A stretch of DNA of 64,000 nucleotides from Rhodospirillaceae bacterium (GCA_947476925.1 CANJSF010000008.1:62001-126000); one strand, 5' to 3'. Numbered from the stretch's first letter, positions 9,874-19,294 are shown. Made by a program: numbers and translations. Notes: generated by a model from the sequence alone, not told the origin.

Positions 9874-10919
9874 AATTTGGCGGCATTCACTTCGGTAATA
9901 TTCTTCGCCACGTTCGGTGCGATGTCTGTGCGGGCCAACAACACTTTGTGTGCGCCCAGCTCGGTGGATGTGTCGGCATGACCATAGTCGGTGCCCAGCA
10001 TAAGATTGTCGGGCCCGGCATAGCGCAAGACTTGCGGCAAATCTTCGTGGGTTTCGCAGGTGATATAAAAGCGCAAGTCAGCCAACATTTTTTCGCTGTG
10101 TTCTTTGCCGCCAAAGCGCTTGGCCCAACGGCGCGTTTTGTTGATGGCGTAGGGCAGCCATTCTGAGCCTGCCTCGATAAAGCCAAAGCGAAGCTTGGGG
10201 AACTTTTCGGGCACTTCGCTGGCCATCAGCGCGCTGAAGGCCACCATCGTGGGGGAAATGGTGGCAACAATATTGCCGCGAAAACCTGTGCCGTGCGAAA
10301 TGGAATGGTACGAGGGGCTGTTGGTGCCGATATGAACGCAAATCGGCATGTTCAAATCTTGGGCTTTTTTATACAGCGGATACAAATCGGGATCATCTAG
10401 CGTGCTGTCGCCTTCGTAACCGCGCAGCAAAATGCCGCAAGCGCCGTGGGCCTGGCCCCAATCTATTTCACTGAGGGTTTCGCTCATGAGGCGCGGGGCG
10501 GGTGTGACCAGCCAGCGCATGCGGTTTTTGGTCGGTGCGCAGACATCGGCCAACCAGCGATTATAGGCTTTGGACAGCGCCAACTCAGTGGCGGGGTTTT
10601 TCAGCACGAGGTTGAGAAAAATGCTGGGATAAATGACTTGAGTGTCAACCCCGAGGCGGTCCATGTGCGCGAGGCGTGCCGGCACATCGGTGAGGTCGCG
10701 CGTGCCGGGCGCATACATATCGGTGGGCAAGCCGCCCATGCCATACATTTTACCATCAATCAGCCAGAACTGCCGGCCCGCCATCATGCGCTGTTTGTAC
10801 GCTTCGGGCACTTCGTCCATGCTGACCACGGCCGGGCGGTGAATCTCGTCGGATTTGGCCAAATAGTTCCAGATGCATGGGGCTTCGACCACATGGGTAT
10901 CGGCGTCGACAATAGGCAT
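9861..10919 (-). CDS. Amidohydrolase-family (amidohydro_2) metal-dependent hydrolase
   Basis: A 352-residue TIM-barrel protein of the ACMSD/decarboxylase-like amidohydrolase branch. Metal-site candidates are DADTHVVE (residues 5-12), the barrel strand ICVHIG (about 219-224), FIEAGSEWLP and GTDYGHAD near the C-terminus. Members hydrolyse or decarboxylate cyclic and aromatic acids; the substrate here is unknown. A GGAGG ribosome site lies just before the ATG. Only 42 bp separate its start from the divergent solute-binding-protein gene, so the two probably share control. Confidence 0.82.
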   Translation of the reverse strand: MPIVDADTHVVEAPCIWNYLAKSDEIHRPAVVSMDEVPEAYKQRMMAGRQFWLIDGKMYGMGGLPTDMYAPGTRDLTDVPARLAHMDRLGVDTQVIYPSIFLNLVLKNPATELALSKAYNRWLADVCAPTKNRMRWLVTPAPRLMSETLSEIDWGQAHGACGILLRGYEGDSTLDDPDLYPLYKKAQDLNMPICVHIGTNSPSYHSISHGTGFRGNIVATISPTMVAFSALMASEVPEKFPKLRFGFIEAGSEWLPYAINKTRRWAKRFGGKEHSEKMLADLRFYITCETHEDLPQVLRYAGPDNLMLGTDYGHADTSTELGAHKVLLARTDIAPNVAKNITEVNAAKFYGL

Positions 10920-10949
10920 GAAAACCTCCAGTTCTCAAAATCGTGTGTA

Positions 10950-10955
10950 TATAAT
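10950..10955 (+). promoter_or_regulatory. Consensus -10 box (TATAAT) of the solute-binding-protein gene
   Basis: A perfect TATAAT lies only 6 nt upstream of the ATG at 10962, which would make the mRNA leaderless or nearly so. No good -35 was identified. Transcript start mapping would settle it. Confidence 0.5.
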
Positions 10956-10961
10956 GCGCCG

Positions 10962-12470
10962 ATGAAACCAAAACGCAAAGGCCGGTCGGCGTACCAGTTC
11001 GCATTATGGGCGGTTAGCTTTTTGTTGACCGGCTCAGTCGAAGCGTCCTCTTTACGTATTACAACCGCCTCGATCCCGGACGCCTGGGGCAATCCCTTCG
11101 CCTCGACATCGAACACGCGTTATCCATTGCAGTCGGCCGTGTTCGACCCGCTCACCCATATTAATGCTGATGGTGTACTAGAGCCCTGGCTTGCCACCGC
11201 ATGGACGAGGACCGGCCCCACCGAATGGCGGCTGACCTTGCGGGCCAATGTGCGGTTCAGCAACGGCGCGACATTGGATGCACGTGCTGTCGCAGCCGCG
11301 TTCGAGTACTTGAAATCTGCCGCCGGCTTGCGCGAGCCCATCAGCCGTGAGCTGGTCGACGTTTCGTCCACGCGCGTGATCGATGCCTTGACGTTAGACA
11401 TTACCACCCGCGTGCCCGACCCGCTGCTGCCGTATCGTTTGTCATTATTGGCTGTGCCCGAACCTGACGCATGGAAAGCGTTGGGGCGCGATGAATTTGC
11501 ACGCCGCCCCATTGGCACCGGGCCCCTGGTGCTTGAAACGATCACCGCCAACCGCGTTGACTTAAAGCGCTCGGCCACATCGTGGCGCAAGGCGGGCGTC
11601 GACAATGTGAGTCAATTGATATTGCCCGAACCTGCCGCGCGCCGCGCCGCCCTCAGTACGGGTGCCGTTGAAGTGGCGCTGAGCACCATGGCGCCGGTGG
11701 ATTTTGAATCGCTTGAAGCCGAAGGCGGGCGCGTGTTGATTGATCGCGTTCCCGCTGTCGTTGCCATGGCATTCAACACGCAGAATTTTGCACCCTTCAA
11801 AGATGCGCGCGTGCGCCGCGCGTTGACACACGCCGTCAACCGCCAAGTTTTGGTCGACACCATCATGGGTGGCAAAACGCGCGTCGCGGGCCAGCCCGCA
11901 GGTCGCGCTTGGTTCGGCTATAACGCTGCCGTGACGCCACTGGCCTATGACCCAGAGTTGGCACGACGGTTGTTGACCGAAGCCGGATATAAAGACGGCC
12001 TGAGTTTTGATTTGGAGATCCCCACGGGCGCGGTGTCGTACCCAGACGTGTTTCAGGCCATCGCAGCGGATTTAGCGAAGGTCGGCGTGCGCATGAACGT
12101 GCTGACAATTCCGCAGCAAAAAATTTACGAGAACATTCAAACCGGAGGCTGGCGTGGCCAAGCCGCTGCCATTCCGTTTTCATCGCCGATGTTTGATGCG
12201 CTGTACCCACTGCGGCAATACTCGTGCCTGTGGCATACACCGTGGTTCTGTGACCAGGCGTTTACAGACGATGTCAGCGCCGCGTTGGCCGAGGGCGACA
12301 CGGCACGGCGTACAGAACTAACCCGTAACGTGATGGCGCGCGCGCACGACATTGCGCAGGCCTTGTTTTTGTATGAGACCGTATCGTTCACAGGCCTGTC
12401 GGCGCGGGTGGTGGATTTCCCGATGGACTTTGGTTTTATTCGTTACGAGGGCGTGAAACTTAAACAGTAG
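10962..12470 (+). CDS. ABC transporter solute-binding protein, family 5 (DppA/NikA type)
   Basis: A 502-residue exported binding protein. The N-terminus (KPKRKGRSAYQFALWAVSFL) is a basic n-region plus hydrophobic core ending about residue 31 at VEASS. The mature protein shows the SBP_bac_5 pattern: FDPLTHINADGVLEPWLATAW, then WRLTLRANVRFSNGATLDARAV and FAPFKDARVRRALTHAVNRQVL. It should bind short peptides or similar compounds in the periplasm. No permease or ATPase gene lies nearby, so it is an orphan component here. It is divergent from the amidohydrolase, which may act on the same compound (inference). Confidence 0.88.
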   Translation: MKPKRKGRSAYQFALWAVSFLLTGSVEASSLRITTASIPDAWGNPFASTSNTRYPLQSAVFDPLTHINADGVLEPWLATAWTRTGPTEWRLTLRANVRFSNGATLDARAVAAAFEYLKSAAGLREPISRELVDVSSTRVIDALTLDITTRVPDPLLPYRLSLLAVPEPDAWKALGRDEFARRPIGTGPLVLETITANRVDLKRSATSWRKAGVDNVSQLILPEPAARRAALSTGAVEVALSTMAPVDFESLEAEGGRVLIDRVPAVVAMAFNTQNFAPFKDARVRRALTHAVNRQVLVDTIMGGKTRVAGQPAGRAWFGYNAAVTPLAYDPELARRLLTEAGYKDGLSFDLEIPTGAVSYPDVFQAIAADLAKVGVRMNVLTIPQQKIYENIQTGGWRGQAAAIPFSSPMFDALYPLRQYSCLWHTPWFCDQAFTDDVSAALAEGDTARRTELTRNVMARAHDIAQALFLYETVSFTGLSARVVDFPMDFGFIRYEGVKLKQ

Positions 12471-12534
12471 TCATTTTACGCGTGGCATTTGCGGAGCGCC
12501 AAACCGCGTCACGCTTGTGCTGAAAATGCCTGCC

Positions 12535-12563
12535 CTTGCATCATCGCTTTAAACACCCCATCT
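12535..12563 (+). promoter_or_regulatory. Sigma-32 (RpoH)-type heat-shock promoter of hslVU
   Basis: CTTGCA at 12535-12540 and CCCCATCT at 12556-12563 are separated by 15 nt, closely matching the heat-shock consensus CTTGAA / CCCCATNT. The ATG of hslV is 34 nt after the -10 box. hslVU is a classic RpoH target, so site and gene agree. Confidence 0.8.
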
Positions 12564-12596
12564 TGAGTGCAATCACAACAACATTTGTTTTTCATT

Positions 12597-13145
12597 ATGG
12601 CCACTGACGACCCCACAAATTGGCATGGCACTACGATTTTATCGGTGCGCAAAAATGGCCGCGTGATTATTGCCGGCGACGGTCAGGTCACCCTTGGCAA
12701 CACCGTGGTCAAATCCAATGCTCGCAAGGTGCGCCGCTTAGGCGATGGTTCAATCTTGGCGGGATTTGCTGGCGCGACGGCCGACGCCTTTACTTTGTTC
12801 GAACGCCTGGAATCGAAACTGGAAAAGCACCCCGGCCAATTAATGCGTGCTTGCGTGGAATTGGCCAAGGACTGGCGCACTGACCGTTATTTGCGCCGCT
12901 TGGAGACCATGATGGCCGTGGCCGATAAAGATGTGTCGCTGATTTTAACGGGAACGGGCGATGTGCTGGAGCCGGCTGACGGCCTGATTGGCATTGGATC
13001 GGGCGGTGCTTACGCATTATCGGCCGCGCGCGCACTGATTGATCTTGAGTCCTTCGATGCCGAGTCGGTGGCCCGCAAAGCCATGGGTATTGCGGCTGAT
13101 ATTTGCATTTACACCAACCGCGAACTGACTTTGGAATCTCTGTAA
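12597..13145 (+). CDS. hslV: ATP-dependent protease subunit HslV
   Basis: A 182-residue peptidase subunit of the HslVU (ClpQY) protease, which forms a double hexamer. The catalytic N-terminal threonine is T12 or T13 in the motif [10 protein letters not shown], preceded by an 11-residue leader that must be removed. Such a WHGTT leader is typical of alphaproteobacterial HslV, unlike the MTT start in E. coli. [14 protein letters not shown] and [14 protein letters not shown] are conserved core segments. It sits behind an RpoH-type promoter, and its stop codon directly abuts the hslU start. Confidence 0.97.
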   Translation: MATDDPTNWHGTTILSVRKNGRVIIAGDGQVTLGNTVVKSNARKVRRLGDGSILAGFAGATADAFTLFERLESKLEKHPGQLMRACVELAKDWRTDRYLRRLETMMAVADKDVSLILTGTGDVLEPADGLIGIGSGGAYALSAARALIDLESFDAESVARKAMGIAADICIYTNRELTLESL

Positions 13146-14462
13146 ATGGCGATCAGTGCTTTTTCCCCCCGCGAGATTGTCTCTGAATTAGATCGCTTCA
13201 TTATTGGCCAGAACGACGCCAAGCGCGCCGTCGCCATTGCTTTGCGGAATCGCTGGCGCCGCCAGCAGTTGCCCGAGGGCTTGCGCGAAGAGGTGATGCC
13301 TAAAAACATTTTGATGGTTGGGCCGACGGGCGTTGGGAAAACTGAGATTGCGCGGCGCTTGGCGAAGCTGGCCAATGCGCCGTTTTTAAAAGTAGAAGCC
13401 ACGAAATTCACCGAGGTGGGCTATGTGGGTCGCGATGTCGAAAGTATTGTTCGCGATTTGGTCGAGATCGCCTTGGGCATGACCCGTGATCGCCTGCGCA
13501 AAGAAGTGACAGCGAAGGCTGAACTGGCGGCGGAAGAACGGTTGCTGGATACACTTGTGGGGAAAGACTCCACGCCCGAGACGCGCCAAAAGTTTCGGAA
13601 AATGCTGCGCGAAGGCAGCTTAGCTGATCGCGAAGTTGAAATTCAGGTCCAAGAGTCTGTTGGGGCATCTATGCCCAGTTTCGATGTGCCGGGCATGCCC
13701 GGCGCACAAATGAGCATGGTGAATCTCTCTGAAATGCTGGGCGGTATGATGGGTGGGCGCACCAAGGCTCGCAAAATGACTGTGGCACAGTCGTACGATG
13801 TGTTGGTGCGCGAAGAGTCGGACAAACTTTTGGACCAAGACTCGATCACGCGCGAAGCCATTTCGGCTGTCGAAAACCATGGGATCGTGTTCTTGGATGA
13901 GATCGACAAAATTACCGGTCGAGGCAGCGCTCAAGGCGCTGACGTCAGCCGCGAAGGCGTGCAGCGCGACTTATTGCCGCTGATTGAGGGCACAACCGTC
14001 AACACCAAGCACGGTCCCGTCAAAACCGACCACGTTTTGTTTATTGCGTCGGGCGCATTTCATTTAGCAAAGCCGTCTGATCTTTTGCCCGAGTTGCAAG
14101 GACGCCTGCCCATTCGTGTAGAACTGAAAGCGCTGAATCGTGACGACTTTGTGCGCATTCTGACTCAAACAGAAGCAAGCCTGATTAAGCAATACAAAGC
14201 GCTTATCGGAACCGAGAATGTAACGCTCGATATCAGTGATAATGCGATTGAAGCGTTGGCTGATCTGGCCGCAGAGATCAATAAAAGCGTTGAGAACATC
14301 GGTGCGCGGCGCTTACACACTGTCATGGAAAAACTACTGGAAGAGATCAGCTTTACGGCCACCGATCGCTCCGGAGAAACGCTGAAAATCGATGCGGCGT
14401 ATGTGAAGGCTCAGGTTGGCGATTTAGCCAAGAAGGGCGACCTGAGTAAGTTTATTCTGTAA
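13146..14462 (+). CDS. hslU: ATP-dependent protease ATPase subunit HslU
   Basis: A 438-residue AAA+ unfoldase that feeds substrates to HslV. Walker A is GPTGVGKT (59-66) and Walker B is VFLDEIDK (about 248-255). The insertion (I) domain spans roughly residues 110-240, and the C-terminal tail LSKFIL is the motif that docks into Hsl[16 protein letters not shown] holds the sensor-2 arginines. Its ATG directly follows the hslV TAA, so the two subunits are co-expressed. The last 11 bp overlap the convergent tetR-type gene. Confidence 0.97.
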   Translation: MAISAFSPREIVSELDRFIIGQNDAKRAVAIALRNRWRRQQLPEGLREEVMPKNILMVGPTGVGKTEIARRLAKLANAPFLKVEATKFTEVGYVGRDVESIVRDLVEIALGMTRDRLRKEVTAKAELAAEERLLDTLVGKDSTPETRQKFRKMLREGSLADREVEIQVQESVGASMPSFDVPGMPGAQMSMVNLSEMLGGMMGGRTKARKMTVAQSYDVLVREESDKLLDQDSITREAISAVENHGIVFLDEIDKITGRGSAQGADVSREGVQRDLLPLIEGTTVNTKHGPVKTDHVLFIASGAFHLAKPSDLLPELQGRLPIRVELKALNRDDFVRILTQTEASLIKQYKALIGTENVTLDISDNAIEALADLAAEINKSVENIGARRLHTVMEKLLEEISFTATDRSGETLKIDAAYVKAQVGDLAKKGDLSKFIL

Positions 14463-15036
14463 GCAGCCGCTGCGCCTGGCTTTCACAAGCATTGAGAATT
14501 TTCGCGGCCAACGCTGGGTTGTCTGCCGTGCGGGCCATGGTCACGCCGCCGATCGACAATGCCAAAATCGATAGTGCGCGGGCATCGAGCTGCTGCGCGT
14601 TTGCTCCTGCCATTCCATTTTTGAATAGCGCGATAAGATCGGTGATCACCTTGCTCAGCGCCACGCGACCTGGTGGACCGGCCTTATCAACATCGCGCGC
14701 CAGGCTGACCATGGGGCAGGTCGCTGTGACGTAATTGATGTTGTCGGGGTCCAAATAGGTCGCAAGCACGTCAAGCGCGCCATTCTGTGCCGCCTCGCGA
14801 CTGCCGGTTTGACGTTCGGCCAACATCCGATTGAATGCGGGTTCCATATTAAGAACGTTGGCGAACAGATCGGCCTTCGATTTGAAGTGCGCGTAAAAGC
14901 CCCCCCGCGTCAGGCCTGCCTTGGCCATGATGTCGTTGATGCCCACGCCATCAAATCCGTGTTCGCGAAACAGATCAGCGGCGGACGTCAGGATGGTGGT
15001 TCGGGTTTTTTCTTTGTGACCTTTGGATAGGGGCAT
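14452..15036 (-). CDS. TetR-family transcriptional regulator
   Basis: A 194-residue repressor-type protein. Residues about 8-55 form the TetR helix-turn-helix ([20 protein letters not shown], then [19 protein letters not shown] and KSKADLF). The remaining helical domain should bind a ligand. Its sequence is closest in feel to AcrR/NemR-like regulators of electrophile or drug response. It is divergent from a GST-like gene across a 75-bp region containing two copies of TCATATATAA, so control of that gene plus itself is the simplest reading. Confidence 0.88.
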   Translation of the reverse strand: MPLSKGHKEKTRTTILTSAADLFREHGFDGVGINDIMAKAGLTRGGFYAHFKSKADLFANVLNMEPAFNRMLAERQTGSREAAQNGALDVLATYLDPDNINYVTATCPMVSLARDVDKAGPPGRVALSKVITDLIALFKNGMAGANAQQLDARALSILALSIGGVTMARTADNPALAAKILNACESQAQRLLTE

Positions 15037-15063
15037 CTGAGTTACAGCTTTGTATGTTTATTG

Positions 15064-15092
15064 TCATATATAATGTTGTCTATCATATATAA
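15064..15092. promoter_or_regulatory. Direct repeat TCATATATAA, candidate TetR operator
   Basis: Identical decamers TCATATATAA occur at 15064-15073 and 15083-15092, 19 bp start to start, in the AT-rich region between the tetR-type gene and the GST-like gene. They may be operator half-sites, or may simply contain the -10 elements. Confidence 0.4.
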
Positions 15093-15111
15093 ATAACCAA
15101 GGGGGATGTCG

Positions 15112-15801
15112 ATGGAGGGTGCGCAAGATTTTATGGCGCAGTCAGGCCACGGTACGCAGGGCCCTCTGACGCCTAAATCAAGGCGCAGTTTACCGCCCGA
15201 ACTCGTTCATGCTTTTGAGCTCGAGCGCCTTTATTGGTCTTTATATATCAAGGGCTTGGACTATAGCACCGTTGCTCCGGTGCCGCGTGCGCGCCGTCTG
15301 GGCATTCGTTTTTTGCAGCCCCTCGCCAACCCGACCATCGGCATCAATGCTGCACTGCGGGAGATCGAGCGTTTAAGGCCCAAACCGGCTCTGATTCCCG
15401 CCAATTACGCCGTGCGGCGGCGCGCAGCCGCGCTGGAACGCTGGTTTTGCAACGAGATCGCGCCCTGTGTGATGTGGTTTTTGCTTCAGCCCGTTCTGGG
15501 CAAGGGCGAGCACAATTCCATTACCCGCGGCATGGACCTGGTTGTGGGGCTGACAAATCGGCACGGTTATTTGTTGGGCGATCAGTTGAGTTCGGCAGAT
15601 ATAACGGCAGCAGCCGTGCTGGCCCCCATCGCCCGACATGAAGGTTGGGTGTGGGCGGGCCGGTCGTGGATACCAAATCAGCTGTTCGGGTGTTCGCCGC
15701 TGGCAAACCACGCCGGATCAAATTGGGTGCGGGGAATGTATGAGCGGCACGGCCTTGCGCGAGTTTCGGTTCGTGCCCCCGACCGCCCGTGGCTGCCATA
15801 A
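15112..15801 (+). CDS. Glutathione S-transferase-like protein
   Basis: A 229-residue protein. The ATG at 15112 is favoured over one at 15106 because AAGGGGG (15099-15105) then sits 6 nt away. The segment NRHGYLLGDQLSSADITAAAVLAPI (about 145-169) matches the GST C-terminal N-capping region (S/T-x-x-D). ELERLYWSLYIKGLDY (about 36-51) resembles the GST thioredoxin-fold helix 1. The N-terminal domain is shorter and less regular than in a standard GST, so activity is uncertain. It is divergent from the TetR gene, a common arrangement for stress-inducible detoxification genes. Confidence 0.6.
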   Translation: MEGAQDFMAQSGHGTQGPLTPKSRRSLPPELVHAFELERLYWSLYIKGLDYSTVAPVPRARRLGIRFLQPLANPTIGINAALREIERLRPKPALIPANYAVRRRAAALERWFCNEIAPCVMWFLLQPVLGKGEHNSITRGMDLVVGLTNRHGYLLGDQLSSADITAAAVLAPIARHEGWVWAGRSWIPNQLFGCSPLANHAGSNWVRGMYERHGLARVSVRAPDRPWLP

Positions 15802-15802
15802 A

Positions 15803-16354
15803 CTACAACATCGAGAGTCGTTCGCGCCGCTTGAGCAAAATGTAAACGGCCCCACCGGCTGATTGTTTGGGGTTGGCCTCGGTCACCGCCAGAATGACAT
15901 GACGCAATGGCGCGGCATTGAGCCAGTGCATCAGCTCGGCCTTGATGCGCCCACGCGGACGCTCCGTCGTGGGGTCAATTGCACCTTTGCCCGTAATCAC
16001 CAAAACGCTGCGCGCGCCGCGCTCGGACTGATTACGAATGAAATGCACCAAGGAATTGTGTGCTTGCGCCAATGTGAGGCCATGAAGGTCAAGGCGTGCG
16101 TCGCAGGGCATACGGCCCTTACGAAACTTTTTAGCCGTGGCCGCATCAAGGTCAACCAAACGCCCGACATGCAGCGGTTGCTGATGGGCTTGGCGATGAG
16201 TCACTGTAGGTGATTTGACGATCTCCGCAGCGCGCAGCTGAGGTGTTGGCGTTGGTTCGGCGTTGTCGCTGGTTGCATGGCGGGGCTTGAGCGGCGTGAC
16301 GCTACGAGTGACAAACTCCCACAGGCGACGATCTTCAGGTGTGAGTTTACGCAT
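15803..16354 (-). CDS. Smr domain protein
   Basis: A 183-residue protein with a charged, low-complexity N-terminal half and a C-terminal Smr domain from about residue 88. Hallmarks are the LDLHGLTLAQAHNSL motif, LVITGKG and GAVYILLKR. Smr domains are nickases or RNA endonucleases also found at the end of MutS2; small stand-alone versions like this are common in proteobacteria, and some act in ribosome rescue. It lies next to the membrane protein and mltA genes on the same strand. Confidence 0.85.
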   Translation of the reverse strand: MRKLTPEDRRLWEFVTRSVTPLKPRHATSDNAEPTPTPQLRAAEIVKSPTVTHRQAHQQPLHVGRLVDLDAATAKKFRKGRMPCDARLDLHGLTLAQAHNSLVHFIRNQSERGARSVLVITGKGAIDPTTERPRGRIKAELMHWLNAAPLRHVILAVTEANPKQSAGGAVYILLKRRERLSML

Positions 16355-16396
16355 TCGATAATTATCCAGCGCTTTGTCTTTGCGCCAGATGAGGCG

Positions 16397-16945
16397 CTAC
16401 ATTTCGATGTCGCCAATGGTTTTGGGCGTGAGTTCTGCTTTATCTTTTTCAGAAACGCCCTGCTTGAAGGCGTTATAAACTTCAACGCCCTCCATTTCCA
16501 TCTCGGGCAGGTAGCGCGTGACAAACGCTTTCCAATCGCCTTCGGGCGATACACAGCGCGTTTTGTTCATGTAATTGAGCGTGACCACGAGCCCGCCCAG
16601 TTTCCATAAAATGTTCCAGTTGTGCAGATTGTCCATGGCTGCATCGATGGCGCGACGATACACGCGCTGCGAAATCCACGGCCGAATGGCGAACAAATAA
16701 AAGAAGACGCCGGTGACCATAATGGCCGTGCCCAGCAGCAAATTGATCATGACCATCACCGAGATCGAAAGGATCAACATCACCAACAGGGGCCCGACGT
16801 TTTCCCACGGGCTCCAGATCGGTGACTTCGGATGATTCAGGCGGTCGAAGTCGACAAAAATGCCAATACGGTCGGCTTGGTAGGATTCCACCAGCCGTCC
16901 ATAGAGTGCGCGATCGCGCTTTTTTTCGGTGGGCTTGGTATTCAT
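16397..16945 (-). CDS. Conserved hypothetical membrane protein
   Basis: A 182-residue protein not assigned to a family. Two hydrophobic segments at about residues 51-70 (VGPLLVMLILSISVMVMINL) and 72-90 (GTAIMVTGVFFYLFAIRP) probably form a membrane hairpin, with charged N- and C-terminal parts in the cytoplasm. The C-terminal part (TRCVSPEGDWKAFVTRYLPE) is soluble and helical. It lies between the Smr gene and mltA on the same strand and is probably part of that transcript. No catalytic motif was seen. Confidence 0.65.
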   Translation of the reverse strand: MNTKPTEKKRDRALYGRLVESYQADRIGIFVDFDRLNHPKSPIWSPWENVGPLLVMLILSISVMVMINLLLGTAIMVTGVFFYLFAIRPWISQRVYRRAIDAAMDNLHNWNILWKLGGLVVTLNYMNKTRCVSPEGDWKAFVTRYLPEMEMEGVEVYNAFKQGVSEKDKAELTPKTIGDIEM

Positions 16946-17052
16946 CCCGAGGCCCGATTATCCCACGTCGCTGCGCCGCTGCCCTGATGGCGCGGCTGTT
17001 GGCGGTAGCCTAAAGCCAAAACCTTACCCGATTCTAAATTTTATGCTGTCGG

Positions 17053-18282
17053 TCACGGTTGGGGCGGGGCGGGTTTAGGCACCAAAATATCATAGCGTCC
17101 GGGGCTGCGCATACGGGCGGCCTTGGCAAAAGCCGGCTCGCCCGCGCCCCAAAAATAATCCCCGCGCACCGCGCCGGTAATGGCAGCGCCGGTATCTTGG
17201 GCGACCATGAGTCGGCGCAAGGCATTGCGGTCGGGATCGGTGGTTTGCAGCCACAACAGCGAACCCAACGGGATATAGCGCGGATCGACCGCCAGTGAGC
17301 GGCCGGGCGTGAGGGCCAGGCCTGAAGCGCCGATTGGTCCGTCGCCTTCGATTTTACGAAAAAAAATGTAGCGCGCATTTTGAACCATCAGTTCTTGGGC
17401 GCGCTTTGGATTTTGTTTCAGCCAGTCGCGCACGGCGATCATCGATGCTGTGCCTTGTGGAAGTGCGCCCTCGTCAATCAGAATCCGCCCCAATCCGCGA
17501 AAGCTGTGTCCGTTGTGACCAGCAAAACCAACGCGCATCATTGTGCCATCGGGCAGCTTCACTTGGCCGGAGCCTTGGATGTGCAGAACGTGTACATCAA
17601 CCGCATCGTCGATCCAGGCCACAACGGTGGCGTCCTCGGCGATGGCGTTTTCGAGGTCAATTTCTTCGCGCGTATAAAATGGTTTGAGCTGTTGGCCATC
17701 GAGGCGTCCGACGATCGTGCGCGGAATGTCGCTGCCATCAAGGGCCGAGGTCGAGACAAAATCTTTCAGGTTAACGTTGATGAGTTTTTTAGGGACCCCG
17801 TAAAGCGGAAACTGGTAAGGGCCTTCGCGATGTAAAGAACCGTTCAGCGTTGCTTCATAGTAGCCCGTGAAGGTCCCCTCAGTCTTGCCGCCTGCAATTA
17901 CCGCGTAGGGTTGATAAGCGGCTTCAAATGCGGCGCGCAGATCTTTTTTGTTGAGTGACGGATCAAGAACTTTTTGACACGCCGCTTTCCGGTCAGCCGC
18001 AGTGACCGAGATTTTTCCAATGTTTTGGATATCGTCGCCTTCGGCAATGCGAGCGCATGACTTTGTAAGCGCGGGCAAAATGTCGGCCAAGCGATCGTCA
18101 TCCCACCCCGCAAGGTCGTTGAATGATCGTGGTTCGTATGCAACTTGAGGCGGCGGCATCGGTGCTGGGGTTAGCACTTGAACAACCGGCGTGGGCCTCA
18201 TCAGAACTAAGGTCGCCGCTGTGCCGAGCAGCACGCCAGCAAGAAAAACGACCGCGATGCGAAATTTTGGGTTGAGCGTCAC
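17053..18282 (-). CDS. mltA: Membrane-bound lytic murein transglycosylase A
   Basis: A 409-residue peptidoglycan lytic transglycosylase that cleaves the MurNAc-GlcNAc bond. Residues about 8-28 are one N-terminal hydrophobic segment, which anchors or exports it. The MltA barrel domain follows (FTGYYEATLNGS, then YTREEIDLENAI), and the C-terminal 3D domain carries GSLLWLQTTDPD and LMVAQDTGAAITGAVRGDYFWG, with the catalytic aspartate region in AQDTG. The start is GTG at 18282. It lies 28 nt downstream of the Tim44-like gene, an arrangement widely conserved next to secB in alphaproteobacteria. Confidence 0.93.
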   Translation of the reverse strand: MTLNPKFRIAVVFLAGVLLGTAATLVLMRPTPVVQVLTPAPMPPPQVAYEPRSFNDLAGWDDDRLADILPALTKSCARIAEGDDIQNIGKISVTAADRKAACQKVLDPSLNKKDLRAAFEAAYQPYAVIAGGKTEGTFTGYYEATLNGSLHREGPYQFPLYGVPKKLINVNLKDFVSTSALDGSDIPRTIVGRLDGQQLKPFYTREEIDLENAIAEDATVVAWIDDAVDVHVLHIQGSGQVKLPDGTMMRVGFAGHNGHSFRGLGRILIDEGALPQGTASMIAVRDWLKQNPKRAQELMVQNARYIFFRKIEGDGPIGASGLALTPGRSLAVDPRYIPLGSLLWLQTTDPDRNALRRLMVAQDTGAAITGAVRGDYFWGAGEPAFAKAARMRSPGRYDILVPKPAPPQP

Positions 18283-18310
18283 GGCTGGTCGCGCCCTGGC
18301 CCGCCGCCGC

Positions 18311-18991
18311 CTACTCGACGCTGCGGGTGGCGACTAACATCCAGTTTGGATCGCGAGATTGAGTATCGCGCGAGAAAGTCCAAACGTCGGTGACGCTTTC
18401 AACGTGATCGGCAGATCCCTCGATCACTTCGCCGGATTTGCTTTTCACGACGTTGGATTGTTCGCTTTGAAAGATCACAGCAATGTGAGCTGCCGAGCCG
18501 CGCATTTCGACCGATTCAAATTTTGCTGGCTTCAACACAACCAATTCGCTGATCAGGGTTTCGCCGCGCTGCTCGCGCTCTTGGACCGCATTGGCAAACT
18601 GGCCATAGACTTCTGGGCTCAGCAAAGGACGCAAAGAATCGAGATCGTTTTTGGCGTAGGCTGAGACGATCATCTCGAATGCCTTGGACGCACCTTTTAA
18701 AAAGGCATCCGCCGAAAACGAGGGGTCAGCCATTTTAACTTGGACCATGCCCGCTTCAAGCGGCGTGCCAAGATAGGCCGGTTCAATGTCCAGGTTCTGT
18801 GGGCTGGTGTTTTTGCGGGACAGGCCCGGCGGTAAATTGACGACATTGTCAGCGGCGGGCCGGACCGGCGCTGGACCATCGCGCCCAGGCTCATGGCCGG
18901 TGCGGCGACCCAAAACGTTGCGGAGGCGCAAAACAATAAAGCCCGCAACCATGGCTAGCAGAATTATGTCGATAAACTGGAAGCCTTCCAT
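18311..18991 (-). CDS. Tim44/TimA-family membrane-associated adaptor protein
   Basis: A 226-residue protein. Residues 1-22 (MEGFQFIDIILLAMVAGFIV) form one N-terminal membrane segment; a Pro/Arg-rich linker follows; and the C-terminal Tim44-like domain spans about 90-226 (FLKGASKAFEMIVSAYAKND, EVYGQFANAVQEREQRGE, VTDVWTFSRD). Bacterial members are proposed membrane chaperone/adaptor proteins related to mitochondrial Tim44. An ATG at 19054 would add 21 residues; 18991 is chosen because it places the membrane segment at the N-terminus. It is divergent from secB, a partner in protein export. Confidence 0.85.
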   Translation of the reverse strand: MEGFQFIDIILLAMVAGFIVLRLRNVLGRRTGHEPGRDGPAPVRPAADNVVNLPPGLSRKNTSPQNLDIEPAYLGTPLEAGMVQVKMADPSFSADAFLKGASKAFEMIVSAYAKNDLDSLRPLLSPEVYGQFANAVQEREQRGETLISELVVLKPAKFESVEMRGSAAHIAVIFQSEQSNVVKSKSGEVIEGSADHVESVTDVWTFSRDTQSRDPNWMLVATRSVE

Positions 18992-19294
18992 GGCGTCTTT
19001 CGTCGGGTTTATGGCGCGGCGGATTGCGGGGTAGGTGTCGTTGTTACGTACCATTGGTACCGATGGTTCAACATAGGCGGTTGGAGGTTAAAGGGCAAGG
19101 CGAGGGGCGGTTACATCGGGCTGTGGCATCTTGCCGCCAGCGGCCCATGCTTGTAACGCTATGGCGGGCATGTTAGGTCCGCGCGCCTTGTTGCAATTGC
19201 TCAAATTCGTTGGGTGTGCAAACAGCAAGATGACTGATTATTCACGATAGCCCCCGGCCTGATGTCCTGGGGCCTGATTTATGGATGACGTTTC
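18992..19294. other. Divergent intergenic region, Tim44-like gene / secB
   Basis: This 303-bp stretch holds no plausible gene. It must contain the two divergent promoters. TTATTCACG at 19238-19246 differs at two positions from the DnaA box TTATCCACA; whether it matters is unknown. No hairpin terminator was seen. Confidence 0.5.
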
